DNA of 60,430 nt from Desulfarculales bacterium UBA702 (GTDB taxonomy: Bacteria > Desulfobacterota > Syntrophobacteria > Syntrophobacterales > Syntrophobacteraceae), in NCBI GenBank assembly GCA_002298165.1, contig DBMI01000006.1:1-60430 (forward strand), in the 5' to 3' direction. The notes under the pieces are model-generated. The model searched no databases and was not told the DNA's origin. It worked only from the letters and a program-made list of their open reading frames with translations. The position numbers and the translations under genes are program-made. Shown here piece by piece: positions 17,140 to 25,436 of this stretch (its first letter is position 1; each line of letters begins with the position of its first letter).

Positions 17140-18351
17140 CTACAGCAATGCTGAGTAGGCAACTACGCGGCCCGTTACATAGCCTCCAACCGAGGCGCCG
17201 CTTAGGATTCCGAGATTACAACCCCTTGCGCTTACCGCGCCCTCGGTAACAATGCTCGCATTGTTCAGGGTGCCGGCGGTTATGAGAATGACCGCGCCGG
17301 GCACTGTCCGCATAGTTGTTGGAAACGGAATCGGGACGATGGTGTAGCCGGTCGGAACGGGGACCTGGGCGCATTCGTCGATGACCACATATTGCCTCTG
17401 GCAACGTAGAATCGCTCGCTCCGGAGGGAGCAGCTCAAAAAGAGAGGACTGGGATCCGGATTCGAGTTGCGCGCCGGTTATGGTCCAGGTGCCGGCGGCG
17501 AATGTTCCAATCGAGAACTCGATCTGGACTCCGTTATATGCGTTTGCCGGCATTGTGATGTCTGCTGTGAACAATTGCTGTGAAGCGGTGGTTACGAAGG
17601 TGCCGGTTGCGCCCGGTATTTGAGTGACTGCCGAGAAATCATTGACACCGTTTGCACTATAGGCCTTCCACGTTACCGTAAGAGATCCGCTCGAACATAG
17701 ATTGACCTGGAGCTTGGCCGGGAGATTGACCAGGTCGGCTACATCCTCGCCCGGAATTCTTTGAATGAAGTAAACTCCGGTGCAGCCCGCTCCTCCCGTA
17801 AACCTGTAGGCATTCCTGTAGATCGCTCCGGATGGGGCCGTTACCTGCTGGCCGGTTACGTTTCCGCCCGTGCATTTGGCCTGCCATAGGTCGACCGCAT
17901 GATTATATACTGCTCCGGCCGTAAACGTCTGGGCAGCTCCAGCCGCATGTGTCGCCTTTGGCTGATCGACATACATGTCGCCGTTACCCAGCCGGTTTTT
18001 AAAATGATCCGCGTTAGCGGCATGCGCCCCGATATAAGGAATGTAGATGTTAGTTGTCGGGTCGATTTTGGCCTCGGTGATCCAATCCGATCCGTCCCAT
18101 CGCTTTAGCGTCCAGGGAGCTGCATTGGTATCCAGCCAGGTCATGCCCTGATACTTGGTACCGGGTGCTGTTGTCCCGAGATTATGGCTGGCAAGGGCCT
18201 GAAAAGCCGCCGTGAGATCCGCCAGCACCGCTGCCCCGGAATCATCCGAGATGACAAAATCATTTTGAGATGCCCTCGAGACAGGCTGGAAAGCCTGCCC
18301 CACGAGCATTGCCAGGACCAACAGAATTGATAATATCTTGACGACCTTCAT
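17140..18351 (-). CDS. Phage tail fibre with an added signal peptide
   Basis: 403 aa, last gene of the phage block. From about residue 28 it reads SQNDFVISDDSGAAVLADL, then ALASHNLGTTAPG and GMTWLDT, the usual N-terminus of phage tail fibre/collar proteins. A jelly-roll-like, probably carbohydrate-binding middle (about 130-300) and a beta-rich C-terminus follow. Unusually, residues 1-27 form a good signal peptide (MKVVKILSILLVLAMLVGQA). The bridge GQAFQPV is encoded by a dispersed repeat (18282-18303). There is no in-frame Met at the normal fibre start. It lies 23 bases after the J-like gene. Confidence 0.7.
   Translation of the reverse strand: MKVVKILSILLVLAMLVGQAFQPVSRASQNDFVISDDSGAAVLADLTAAFQALASHNLGTTAPGTKYQGMTWLDTNAAPWTLKRWDGSDWITEAKIDPTTNIYIPYIGAHAANADHFKNRLGNGDMYVDQPKATHAAGAAQTFTAGAVYNHAVDLWQAKCTGGNVTGQQVTAPSGAIYRNAYRFTGGAGCTGVYFIQRIPGEDVADLVNLPAKLQVNLCSSGSLTVTWKAYSANGVNDFSAVTQIPGATGTFVTTASQQLFTADITMPANAYNGVQIEFSIGTFAAGTWTITGAQLESGSQSSLFELLPPERAILRCQRQYVVIDECAQVPVPTGYTIVPIPFPTTMRTVPGAVILITAGTLNNASIVTEGAVSARGCNLGILSGASVGGYVTGRVVAYSALL
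18282..18303 (-). repeat. Dispersed GTGGGGCAGGC repeat, copy 1
   Basis: A 22-base element beginning GTGGGGCAGGCTTTCC and containing the palindrome CAGGCTGGAAAGCCTG. It matches 47784-47805 with one mismatch and 40986-41007 with three. In this copy it is translated as VGQAFQPV inside the fibre protein. Confidence 0.7.
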
Positions 18352-18374
18352 GGATTCCCCCTCCTGTAACGGCT

Positions 18375-21300
18375 TTACGCCGGCAGATAAGCATTAAAGG
18401 CTACGCTTTTTACCACCGGGGTCGTGTTGTTCTCCCTGGTGCTAAGAACGATCTTGAACTCAAAATATCTTCCGAGAAAATCACCCGCTGTAAACCGTGT
18501 GTAGTCCGACCAGGCGTCCCCAATGAGGCTCTTGCGGCGGATAAATGCCTTCACATCGACATTTTCTATGTCTCCTCCGGAAAAAGATGACCTTGAGGCG
18601 ACGTCGGTCCACTGGCTCATCTTGTCCAGATAGTTTCTTGCGGTAGATTCTATTGCCGCCATTATCCGGTAGTTGGCAACCGAGCCGCAGTCCAGAGTCC
18701 CCGACAGCACGTAGGTGCCCTCGGAGTGCAGGCTATCGTCGAGGGTCGCGAAGTCTTTAAGCTGCGATACCAGACTGATGTCGCTCAAATGCGATGGGAC
18801 CGAGATTATGAGGTAGCCCGATTCATCGGTTGTGACGTTGGTCATTATTCCGGAAAAAACAGGGCTGTTGGTAAGCGATCCGGAAGGAGTAAGCCCCGTT
18901 ATCGACGAGATCGAGGTTACGGCCGAGGCGGCGCTTGCCGACTGTCGGCCGTTTTTGTCACCGGCCTTAATCATGTAGGTCCCGACCCTTGCCGGAGTCT
19001 GAAACATTGTGGTCCTCGGAGGAACGTAGTTGGCAAGGGTTGTCGCATCTTCCCATACGGCCCCGACGGTTATCGGGGAATACTTTATTACGTAAAAGGC
19101 GAGATCGCGGTCAGGCACCTCATCCCAGGTAAGGGATGCTATGCCGCCTATAACATTTACGTGGAAATTGGATACATTGGATGGCGGTGAAAGCTTCCCG
19201 TAGATCTGTTTTAAAATATATGCCGTAGTGCTTGCCTGGCCCGTGCTCGCCTCGGATCTTACGAAGAAATCATAGAGACCCGGGTCGATTGACTTGAACA
19301 CATAGGAGTTGCCGTAGATCTCACCGCATGCCTGCCACCCTATAATATTATTGTGAATCCACACGCGGTAGCGAACGATCCGGGCATCATTTGGACGCTG
19401 CCATGAAAAAACCGCCCTGGTGTAGTAAACTCCCGCCTCGTATTCGGTGAATTCTTCCACCTTGAGGCTCGTTGGAGGAGCAAGCGGACCCAGCCCGTGC
19501 AGATAATCATTGAGGTCGGGATCTATGGTCTCGAATTGATAGATTTCGTCTCGGTATTCGACGAGGGTGAGGGTTGCCTTCTGATCGTCCTGTTTTAGCG
19601 ACATCTCGGTTATTCGAAACTTTTTAACAAGTGAGTTTACTTCTCCAAAAGCATAGACGTCGTATTTTTCCGGGACGGGACAGTTGTCGGTAAGGCTCCA
19701 GAAAGAAGTATCAGCCGGGGTTGGAGGTATCGGCGGCGTATTTTGGATGCAGATGTAAATCTTCCCCTCGAACCTAACGGTATTTCCGACAAAGTAGGGC
19801 TGGCCTGCATCAAAGTGCGCACTATCATCAAATTCAGAGCCCGGCTGCGGCGTATCGGTCGTTAGCGTGTAGGGAGATAGGTCGCCCAGCTCAAGTTGAG
19901 CCCCCCAGGCATAAAGGGCCTTTGTGACATCGCCGGCATACGATGGATACCAGCCGTTATTCGCATCCTGGCAGAAGGCCAGGGAGATCCTTGCCCAGTC
20001 ACCGGCCGCTGAGGAAGTCCCCTTTATCCAGCACCGAAACCAGCCGCCTATTCCCCATTCCACCCCGCAAGAAACGGCCGTGGCATTCCCATTAAATGTG
20101 ACCTGCTTTGCTATGTTGCCGGTCTCGAGATCAAAGATCGCGTAGATGCCGTTTGCGCCTCCATCATCCATAATCATGGAGGCATAGCGCTTGCCGGCGT
20201 TTTTCAAAAAGATGGAGAAGGTGTAGGTCTCGCCTATTGAAATGGTAATGGGAGATCTTCCCAGGCAGTGGATTCCGGTGACTGCTGTTTCAGTCAACTT
20301 TTCGGCCGTTCCGGTCCCGTTGGGAGCTTCCATCTCAAGCGTGTTGACGCTTATTCCCTCATTTAATATCAGGTTCCAGTAAGGGTTATTTAGCTGCTCG
20401 GACCACAGGGCCAAATTGGAGGATTTTACAACCAGGACTGAATCCGAGATCCGGTTCAAGACCGCCTTCTCATAGATTACGTCTTCCGCGAGCCGGAGCA
20501 TCAGCTTGTAATTCAAGCCGCCCGCAATCAATACTGCCTTGTCAAGGCTTGCGGTATTGGCTGTTGCCTCGACCAGCCTGCCCCCTTCTCCCCATTTGGG
20601 GACGTCATGCTGGATGAATACAACGTCGCCTATTTGGGCGTTCAGGGCCTCCAGATCCACGTCTATTTCGGCTGTCCGGATCAGATACTTGTTGCAGTTG
20701 AGGCGATACATCCCAGCCCGCCAAACCTCGGAGGGTTTTACAATACCGAACAGGTCAAGGGTTGCACGGTACTGGTTGGGGGTAAGATCGGGATGATAGA
20801 CGGTAAGCTTGTCACGCTGGTAGGAGTTCTCTGAATTTACATAATCAATTTCAATCTCTGTTGCCCGCTCCTCGATGGGAAGGAAAATTTCCTTGAACCT
20901 GGTTTCATTGATGTTCCCCACGGTATAGAGGTTTACCGGGTCCGAGGCCTTATCGATTGCAACCGTCAGGTGTACCCCGTTCCAGACCGGGACGGCGCGC
21001 CCGACCTGGCAAACCCTTAGAGCCGCCTCCCACATCGTGGAATCGAAATCGAATCCGCCATTAAAAGTTATACGTTTTTCCAGTCCGCCTTTGCCGTCCG
21101 GAACGTAGTCATCGCAGAAATCAGCCCATTCCTTGAACTTGGCGACATCCATCCTGCTTGGATCAATGCCGTCGTACCTGACAACCCTCCAGGGCTGGTA
21201 ACCGGTTCCGTTTCCAGATATCAGCGGCTGTGTGAAAATGTCGAATGCCACCCACGCCGGGTTATCCGACCACTGGAGAAGCCACTGTGAGCCGTCCCAT

Positions 21301-22901
21301 ACCTGAACGATTGACATCTTGCCCGAGCACGAGAACTTGAAGGAGCCCGATATCTGCTCGCTTGCCTTAATTCTTACAGCAACCAGGGCCTGGCGCGGGT
21401 ACTCGAAAAGATCGAAAAATACCTCGCGCACGCATCCCAGAAATGACCGATCTCCAATCGTGTTGAGATCTGCATTGGGGCTGCCCCTGGTAATAAGAAT
21501 TTCGTACGGGCCCTTTTGCCCGCTTGGGATGCTGTATTTGTAGGTGTAAGTGACCGGCTCGGTTTTTGACCCGGTGTGCCTCACATAACTGAGCGTAACG
21601 CAGCTATAGTTTTCCACTACCTCTTCGGTCCACGAGTACGGAGAGCTTCTGTACTCCGGGGGCGGAGCTCCCATCCAGTGCCAGGTGATCGTGGGGTCGG
21701 CGCCCGAAACCGTGCCTTGCGTGTGTGCCAGGTAATCATCCGCCGGGTGCGCGGTAATGTTCCACCAGTAGGAATTGCCGCCTATGCTTATGGCTTTCCC
21801 TTCCGACCACTGCGAAGGCTTGCCTCCATAGGCACCCGTCTCATCTCCGTATTGGACCAGGTTGTAAGTTATCTGCTCGGCCCCCTTGGTAATCTCCGTC
21901 CAGGTGGCATCGCCCACTTTTCGCACCTGGATCGTCATGTCTACTGCCATCTCCTGGAGGGTGGAAGTCGTCTCGCTTGCCTTCCAGAGCCCATAAGGAA
22001 ATGAAAGATCCACCTCGATACCGTCAAAATCGTCGCCAACGGTTACAAAGGTATAAGGGGTTAAAAAACGGACCTCGACCGCGCTTGAATACTCCGTTTT
22101 GGTATTGGTGAACCCGGATATCGCCGGCTGGCTGAGAAAGCCGTTTCGGCATTCAATGCTTACTTCCTTGAAGTTTGCAGCCGGCTGATCGTTAATGTGA
22201 AAATCTCCGATGCCGAAGATCGGCCCGAGGCCAATGCAGATGATTGCATTTAGATACTGATCGTAGCCCAAGGTTTCGATATTGGATGATATGATATTGC
22301 CGTAGACCTTATGGAAGCCGTACCACCGGGCAAGTGGGATGCCCTGCTGCGCGGTATTATTCGGAGACCAGGAATAAGCCTGGGAGTCCTTGGAAGAATC
22401 ACTGGAAGTGGTGCTGGCGGTTATAGGGGGAAGCAGGGCGTTTACGACCAGACCTCCCGCCAGCATCAAGCCGCCGGCGAGAATGCCGGTAAGTAAAGTA
22501 TTGCCCCAAAACATCGTAAAACCCATGAGCCACGGCGCTACAAACATTGCCACGGCAGCAACCGCTATCATGAGAATCGCCCTGAGAATACTTTTGCCCC
22601 CACCGCCTCCCCCGGAGATCGCCGCAACTATCATCACGTAGTCGCCAGGCCCTGGATAGGTTAGGGAGATCTTTTCCTCCGGAACGAGGATGCCGTTCAG
22701 GTAGACAATTGCCGGCAGATCGGATGGAAAGTGTACCATCCGCAACTCCAAAAGCGACTTTGGAGCTGTAAGGGGCACGAGGACCGTCTCGCGCAGATCC
22801 CGGCGAAAGGGGTGCTCGAGTACCGCGAGAGATAGTTGCGGGTTGCGAGTTCCGGGTTGCAGGTCTTTCACCGCCGCGGAGGGAATCAAATCTTTTTCCA
22901 T
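18375..22901 (-). CDS. Host-specificity protein J-like tail tip protein
   Basis: 1508 aa. Position after L and K, size, and C-terminal repeats identify it as the central tail-tip (gpJ-like) protein that forms the distal hub and receptor-binding base. Residues 1-85 form a ubiquitin/gpI-like fold candidate (VLEHPFRRDLRETVLVPLT ... YLNGILVPEEKISLTYPGPGDYV). Gly-rich 97-102 is followed by a hydrophobic stretch 104-158. Residues about 620-760 resemble hub domains. A lectin-like segment lies near 830-1000. Fibronectin type III-like repeats lie near 1130-1330. No separate gpI gene exists between K and J, so the N-terminus may substitute. The first 25 residues derive partly from repeat DNA. Confidence 0.85.
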   Translation of the reverse strand: MEKDLIPSAAVKDLQPGTRNPQLSLAVLEHPFRRDLRETVLVPLTAPKSLLELRMVHFPSDLPAIVYLNGILVPEEKISLTYPGPGDYVMIVAAISGGGGGGKSILRAILMIAVAAVAMFVAPWLMGFTMFWGNTLLTGILAGGLMLAGGLVVNALLPPITASTTSSDSSKDSQAYSWSPNNTAQQGIPLARWYGFHKVYGNIISSNIETLGYDQYLNAIICIGLGPIFGIGDFHINDQPAANFKEVSIECRNGFLSQPAISGFTNTKTEYSSAVEVRFLTPYTFVTVGDDFDGIEVDLSFPYGLWKASETTSTLQEMAVDMTIQVRKVGDATWTEITKGAEQITYNLVQYGDETGAYGGKPSQWSEGKAISIGGNSYWWNITAHPADDYLAHTQGTVSGADPTITWHWMGAPPPEYRSSPYSWTEEVVENYSCVTLSYVRHTGSKTEPVTYTYKYSIPSGQKGPYEILITRGSPNADLNTIGDRSFLGCVREVFFDLFEYPRQALVAVRIKASEQISGSFKFSCSGKMSIVQVWDGSQWLLQWSDNPAWVAFDIFTQPLISGNGTGYQPWRVVRYDGIDPSRMDVAKFKEWADFCDDYVPDGKGGLEKRITFNGGFDFDSTMWEAALRVCQVGRAVPVWNGVHLTVAIDKASDPVNLYTVGNINETRFKEIFLPIEERATEIEIDYVNSENSYQRDKLTVYHPDLTPNQYRATLDLFGIVKPSEVWRAGMYRLNCNKYLIRTAEIDVDLEALNAQIGDVVFIQHDVPKWGEGGRLVEATANTASLDKAVLIAGGLNYKLMLRLAEDVIYEKAVLNRISDSVLVVKSSNLALWSEQLNNPYWNLILNEGISVNTLEMEAPNGTGTAEKLTETAVTGIHCLGRSPITISIGETYTFSIFLKNAGKRYASMIMDDGGANGIYAIFDLETGNIAKQVTFNGNATAVSCGVEWGIGGWFRCWIKGTSSAAGDWARISLAFCQDANNGWYPSYAGDVTKALYAWGAQLELGDLSPYTLTTDTPQPGSEFDDSAHFDAGQPYFVGNTVRFEGKIYICIQNTPPIPPTPADTSFWSLTDNCPVPEKYDVYAFGEVNSLVKKFRITEMSLKQDDQKATLTLVEYRDEIYQFETIDPDLNDYLHGLGPLAPPTSLKVEEFTEYEAGVYYTRAVFSWQRPNDARIVRYRVWIHNNIIGWQACGEIYGNSYVFKSIDPGLYDFFVRSEASTGQASTTAYILKQIYGKLSPPSNVSNFHVNVIGGIASLTWDEVPDRDLAFYVIKYSPITVGAVWEDATTLANYVPPRTTMFQTPARVGTYMIKAGDKNGRQSASAASAVTSISSITGLTPSGSLTNSPVFSGIMTNVTTDESGYLIISVPSHLSDISLVSQLKDFATLDDSLHSEGTYVLSGTLDCGSVANYRIMAAIESTARNYLDKMSQWTDVASRSSFSGGDIENVDVKAFIRRKSLIGDAWSDYTRFTAGDFLGRYFEFKIVLSTRENNTTPVVKSVAFNAYLPA

Positions 22902-22941
22902 TCTTTCCCCCTCTCCGCGTTCTCTGCGCCCTCTGCGGTAA
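22834..22941. repeat. Dispersed-repeat insertion at the K/J junction
   Basis: The segment holds degenerate GGGTTGC heptads (22836-22861) and a run of CTCTGCGCCCTCTGCGGTAAAA type (22919-22942). Both are translated: the heptads give PGTRNPQL in J, the second gives FTAEGAENAERG in the K C-terminus. Such low-information repeats are typical of intergenic elements, not of tail proteins. Confidence 0.6.
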
Positions 22942-23365
22942 AATCAGCTTCCCAGAACCCGGTTATCCTGTGCGACCATGCGGATGAGTCAAGCCGCTCG
23001 ATGCCTACCCTCATTTTGGGAAGAATATGAATAAAGCGTATGTTGTAGCCATCTGGAACCACCATGCCGATGTGGGTGGTGTATCGCGGATGAAGCTTGA
23101 AGGTGACGAAGCTGTAGGGAAGCGGGCCCGGCAGCAAAACGAACGGGCAGTTAAGCCTTACATGCTCTAAAGAGTCATGCATCACCTCAGGCAGATCGGT
23201 CGAAGCGTACCCCTCGGGAACGAACAGTCCGGCCCGCTTGCGCAGCTCGATCATAAGCCCATAGCAGTCATAAGCATCAGGGCCTCGGCCGCCGTAACTA
23301 AATTCCTTCCCTAGAAGGTCCTCGTATCGAAAAGAGTTCGGCTCGCAACCCGAAACGCTCATCAC
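22886..23365 (-). CDS. NlpC/P60 tail peptidase (gpK-like)
   Basis: 159 aa. NlpC/P60 fold with the catalytic Cys in DAYDCYGLM (about residue 34) and the His in TTHIGMVV. In lambda K and in GTA tail peptidases this enzyme cuts peptidoglycan cross-links during DNA entry. The C-terminal 18 residues (FTAEGAENAERG...) come from a dispersed repeat and are not part of the fold. Its start overlaps the L-like stop (ATGA) and its 3' end overlaps the J start by 16 bases. Confidence 0.85.
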   Translation of the reverse strand: MMSVSGCEPNSFRYEDLLGKEFSYGGRGPDAYDCYGLMIELRKRAGLFVPEGYASTDLPEVMHDSLEHVRLNCPFVLLPGPLPYSFVTFKLHPRYTTHIGMVVPDGYNIRFIHILPKMRVGIERLDSSAWSHRITGFWEADFTAEGAENAERGKEWKKI

Positions 23366-23973
23366 ACCATTCTCCAGCCTTTGAGGTTTAGTCCCCGGTA
23401 GCCTCCGAACCTGGCGGTATTATTCAGGGCGTCGCAACGCTTGAATGTGCGGTTGCATTGGGTTTCCGCACCCGAATAGCCGCATTCGAAGCTCTTGAAA
23501 TCCCAATTGCAATGAAGGGCGATGAAGCGATAGGCGGGATATCTCCTTCGCAGCGGACTGGCCGCACCGAGGTTAAAGGTTATCCATTCGGCGTCCGCCT
23601 CGGTCGAGAGCACCGAGAAGGTCATATCCAGTTCGGTGAAATCTTCTGAAAGGTGTCCACAGTTCACCACCTGGATTTGCACCTCGGCACCGACCGCTCC
23701 GTCGAGCTGTTCGAGGTATGAATGAATGAGCTGAGTCACGTTGCAGACTTTAAGAGATATGGTCGGAATCTCCCCCTTGCTCGTCTGCTTTGCCGCATCG
23801 AGAAAGAAAGGGAATGCCGTGTAGACCTGGCCGTTAAAGGTGACATCCTCGTTATTTGAGCAAAAATAGAGATGCACCCCGGCCGAGAGTGTAATGTGCA
23901 GCAGCACGATCCACGGGTCCGGGGTGTAGAGCTTGTTCTTTTCGCGAACAATTGTTGTTGGAAGGGCTTTCAC
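23362..23973 (-). CDS. Minor tail hub protein L-like
   Basis: 203 aa between a BppU-like small protein and the NlpC/P60 peptidase. The N-terminus is a beta domain (DPWIVLLHITLSAGVHLYFCSNNEDVTFNGQVYTAFPF). The C-terminus carries four Cys in CNWDFKSFECGYSG and ETQCNRTFKRCDA, then FGGYRG. This corresponds to lambda gpL, whose C-terminal domain binds an iron-sulfur cluster, and to the DUF2163/BR0599-type hub proteins. Start and stop both overlap neighbours by four bases. Confidence 0.82.
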   Translation of the reverse strand: MKALPTTIVREKNKLYTPDPWIVLLHITLSAGVHLYFCSNNEDVTFNGQVYTAFPFFLDAAKQTSKGEIPTISLKVCNVTQLIHSYLEQLDGAVGAEVQIQVVNCGHLSEDFTELDMTFSVLSTEADAEWITFNLGAASPLRRRYPAYRFIALHCNWDFKSFECGYSGAETQCNRTFKRCDALNNTARFGGYRGLNLKGWRMV

Positions 23974-24308
23974 AGGGTTACATCCTGAACAAAAATCAAT
24001 TGCCCGTAGAGAATCGTGCGCTTCTTGCCTGAGTCGGTCATTTCGACGTCGTATTCATAGACGCCGATACTTGCCGCCATCTGGTCGGTAAAGGCAAAAT
24101 CGATAATGCCGGCAGTGGGTGCTCCAACGGCTGCCCCGTCGACCTGGAATGCGTATTCGGATGTGCCTTTTTTGGCCGAAACTATGGCGGAGAGCTTGAA
24201 GGTTTTGCCCGTAAGGTCCAGCGTCTGGCCGTTTTGGGTAAGCTTCAGGGTGAGGCCGTATGTATCGCCTCTAAAACGCTTAATCTCAAGCTTGGTTGGC
24301 ATTATCAT
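23970..24308 (-). CDS. Small phage protein, BppU N-terminal-like
   Basis: 112 aa, all-beta. LEIKRFRGDTYGLTLKLTQNGQTLDLTGKTFKLSAIVSAKKG and the late YEYDVEMTDSGKKRTILYGQLIFVQDVT resemble the N-terminal domain of phage baseplate upper proteins (BppU), which anchors receptor-binding proteins. The match is by pattern only. The start overlaps the stop of the 57-aa gene upstream. Confidence 0.6.
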   Translation of the reverse strand: MIMPTKLEIKRFRGDTYGLTLKLTQNGQTLDLTGKTFKLSAIVSAKKGTSEYAFQVDGAAVGAPTAGIIDFAFTDQMAASIGVYEYDVEMTDSGKKRTILYGQLIFVQDVTL

Positions 24309-24478
24309 TTATCCATTACCTCCACGCGGATCGGAGCGTCGTCTATGATGATTTCAACGGCTCCGGGCTCCTGGACGTCCACCGCGATCGCGCTGTCAAC
24401 GACCGCCACATCGAACGCTGAAACCATTATGATCTCTCCATCGCCACCACCCAGCCAATCCGGAAACATGCCGCTCAT
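24305..24478 (-). CDS. 57-aa phage protein
   Basis: An overlooked small gene. It reads MSGMFPDWLGGGDGEIIM, then an acidic beta-like sequence ending IRVEVMDK. It is joined to both neighbours by ATGA overlaps (its ATG at 24478 overlaps the stop of the 188-aa gene; its TGA at 24305 overlaps the next ATG), which is good evidence that it is translated. Similar small acidic proteins often sit before tail-hub genes in siphophages. Function unknown. Confidence 0.7.
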   Translation of the reverse strand: MSGMFPDWLGGGDGEIIMVSAFDVAVVDSAIAVDVQEPGAVEIIIDDAPIRVEVMDK

Positions 24479-25041
24479 GCCGGAGTCCTTGTCAGCTTGT
24501 CGGCCGATATGTCAAACTCATGCAAAACCGTTGTTCCGTCGTCGTCATAGACCGTGACATGGGCCTTATCGACCGATATTACCGCCTTGTTGGTGAGCAT
24601 CTTCCGGGCCTTGTTAGCCTCAAGTACTGCGGCGTAGAGAGCGTCTTCCTGGGCCTGGGTGAGCGCGCCGGCTGCACCACCGCCTCCTGTGGCAATAACT
24701 GTGCTTGCAGCGCTCTGGATCAAAAGGACCTGGACACCAGCCGAGTAGGCTATGGGATCGCTTCCGGGTCCTCCGACAAGGTTTCCTCCGGCCACTTTAG
24801 CGATGTAGTTTCCGGGCCAGAAATGTAGTTGCCAGTCCCCCAATAGTTCGACGGTGATACCGACCGCAACACTGGGTCCGAGGGTTTCTTTCCCTGAGGC
24901 TCTTGCGATTTGTCCATATAAGATCCCCTTCTCAGAAGCTTCTGCATCCCGAATAGCGTTAATTAGATCCTGTGCAAGAACCTCAGCCTGCGGAAAGGTT
25001 ACCTCGATCAGGTTGCTCGCAAAGTCAACCGAGTAGGCCAT
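24475..25041 (-). CDS. Phage protein, probable tail accessory
   Basis: 188 aa. The N-terminus (YSVDFASNLIEVTFPQAEVLAQDLINAIRDAEASEKGILYG) is conserved in many siphophage late operons in my recollection; the middle is Gly/Ala-rich (ATGGGGAAGALTQAQEDALYAAVL); the C-terminus VDKAHVTVYDDDGTTVLHEFD is beta-rich. It may be a fibre or fibre-attachment protein. Start and end overlap the neighbouring genes, so it is part of the tail operon. No enzymatic motif. Confidence 0.65.
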   Translation of the reverse strand: MAYSVDFASNLIEVTFPQAEVLAQDLINAIRDAEASEKGILYGQIARASGKETLGPSVAVGITVELLGDWQLHFWPGNYIAKVAGGNLVGGPGSDPIAYSAGVQVLLIQSAASTVIATGGGGAAGALTQAQEDALYAAVLEANKARKMLTNKAVISVDKAHVTVYDDDGTTVLHEFDISADKLTRTPA

Positions 25042-25436
25042 CAGGACAACTCCGCTACTGTGTCTTCGACCTGGGCCACATAAATCACAACACCTGATCG
25101 AGACAAATACCCGTAAGTGGTTAGAGGCTGATATTTCGTTGTGCCGCTCGCAAACCTTACTCGGACTTCAACCAGCATCGGATTCGCAACTGCCGGTATT
25201 CCGGCAATTACTATGTCTCCACCGGGAGCCGTACCAGTTGCCAGGACGTTTGAAAGATTGCTTGCCTGGGCAATCCAGTATCGCGACCCCGACAGGACAT
25301 TTTGGAGTGTGATCGAGGCATAAAACAAAGGGTCGGTCGGCTGCCTGACAACTGATTGCCAACCGGAGCCGCAAATCAAGGACTTGGAGGACTGAAGCGT
25401 GCCGTAGACCCCGCTGGAAGTCATTCTGCAAGACAT
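25041..25436 (-). CDS. Phage protein of unknown function
   Basis: 131 aa, mostly beta-strand-like (ASITLQNVLSGSRYWIAQ, LVEVRVRFASGTTKYQPL). It could be a small jelly-roll or immunoglobulin-like domain attached to the adhesin encoded just upstream, whose stop it touches. No family recognised. Confidence 0.6.
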   Translation of the reverse strand: MSCRMTSSGVYGTLQSSKSLICGSGWQSVVRQPTDPLFYASITLQNVLSGSRYWIAQASNLSNVLATGTAPGGDIVIAGIPAVANPMLVEVRVRFASGTTKYQPLTTYGYLSRSGVVIYVAQVEDTVAELS

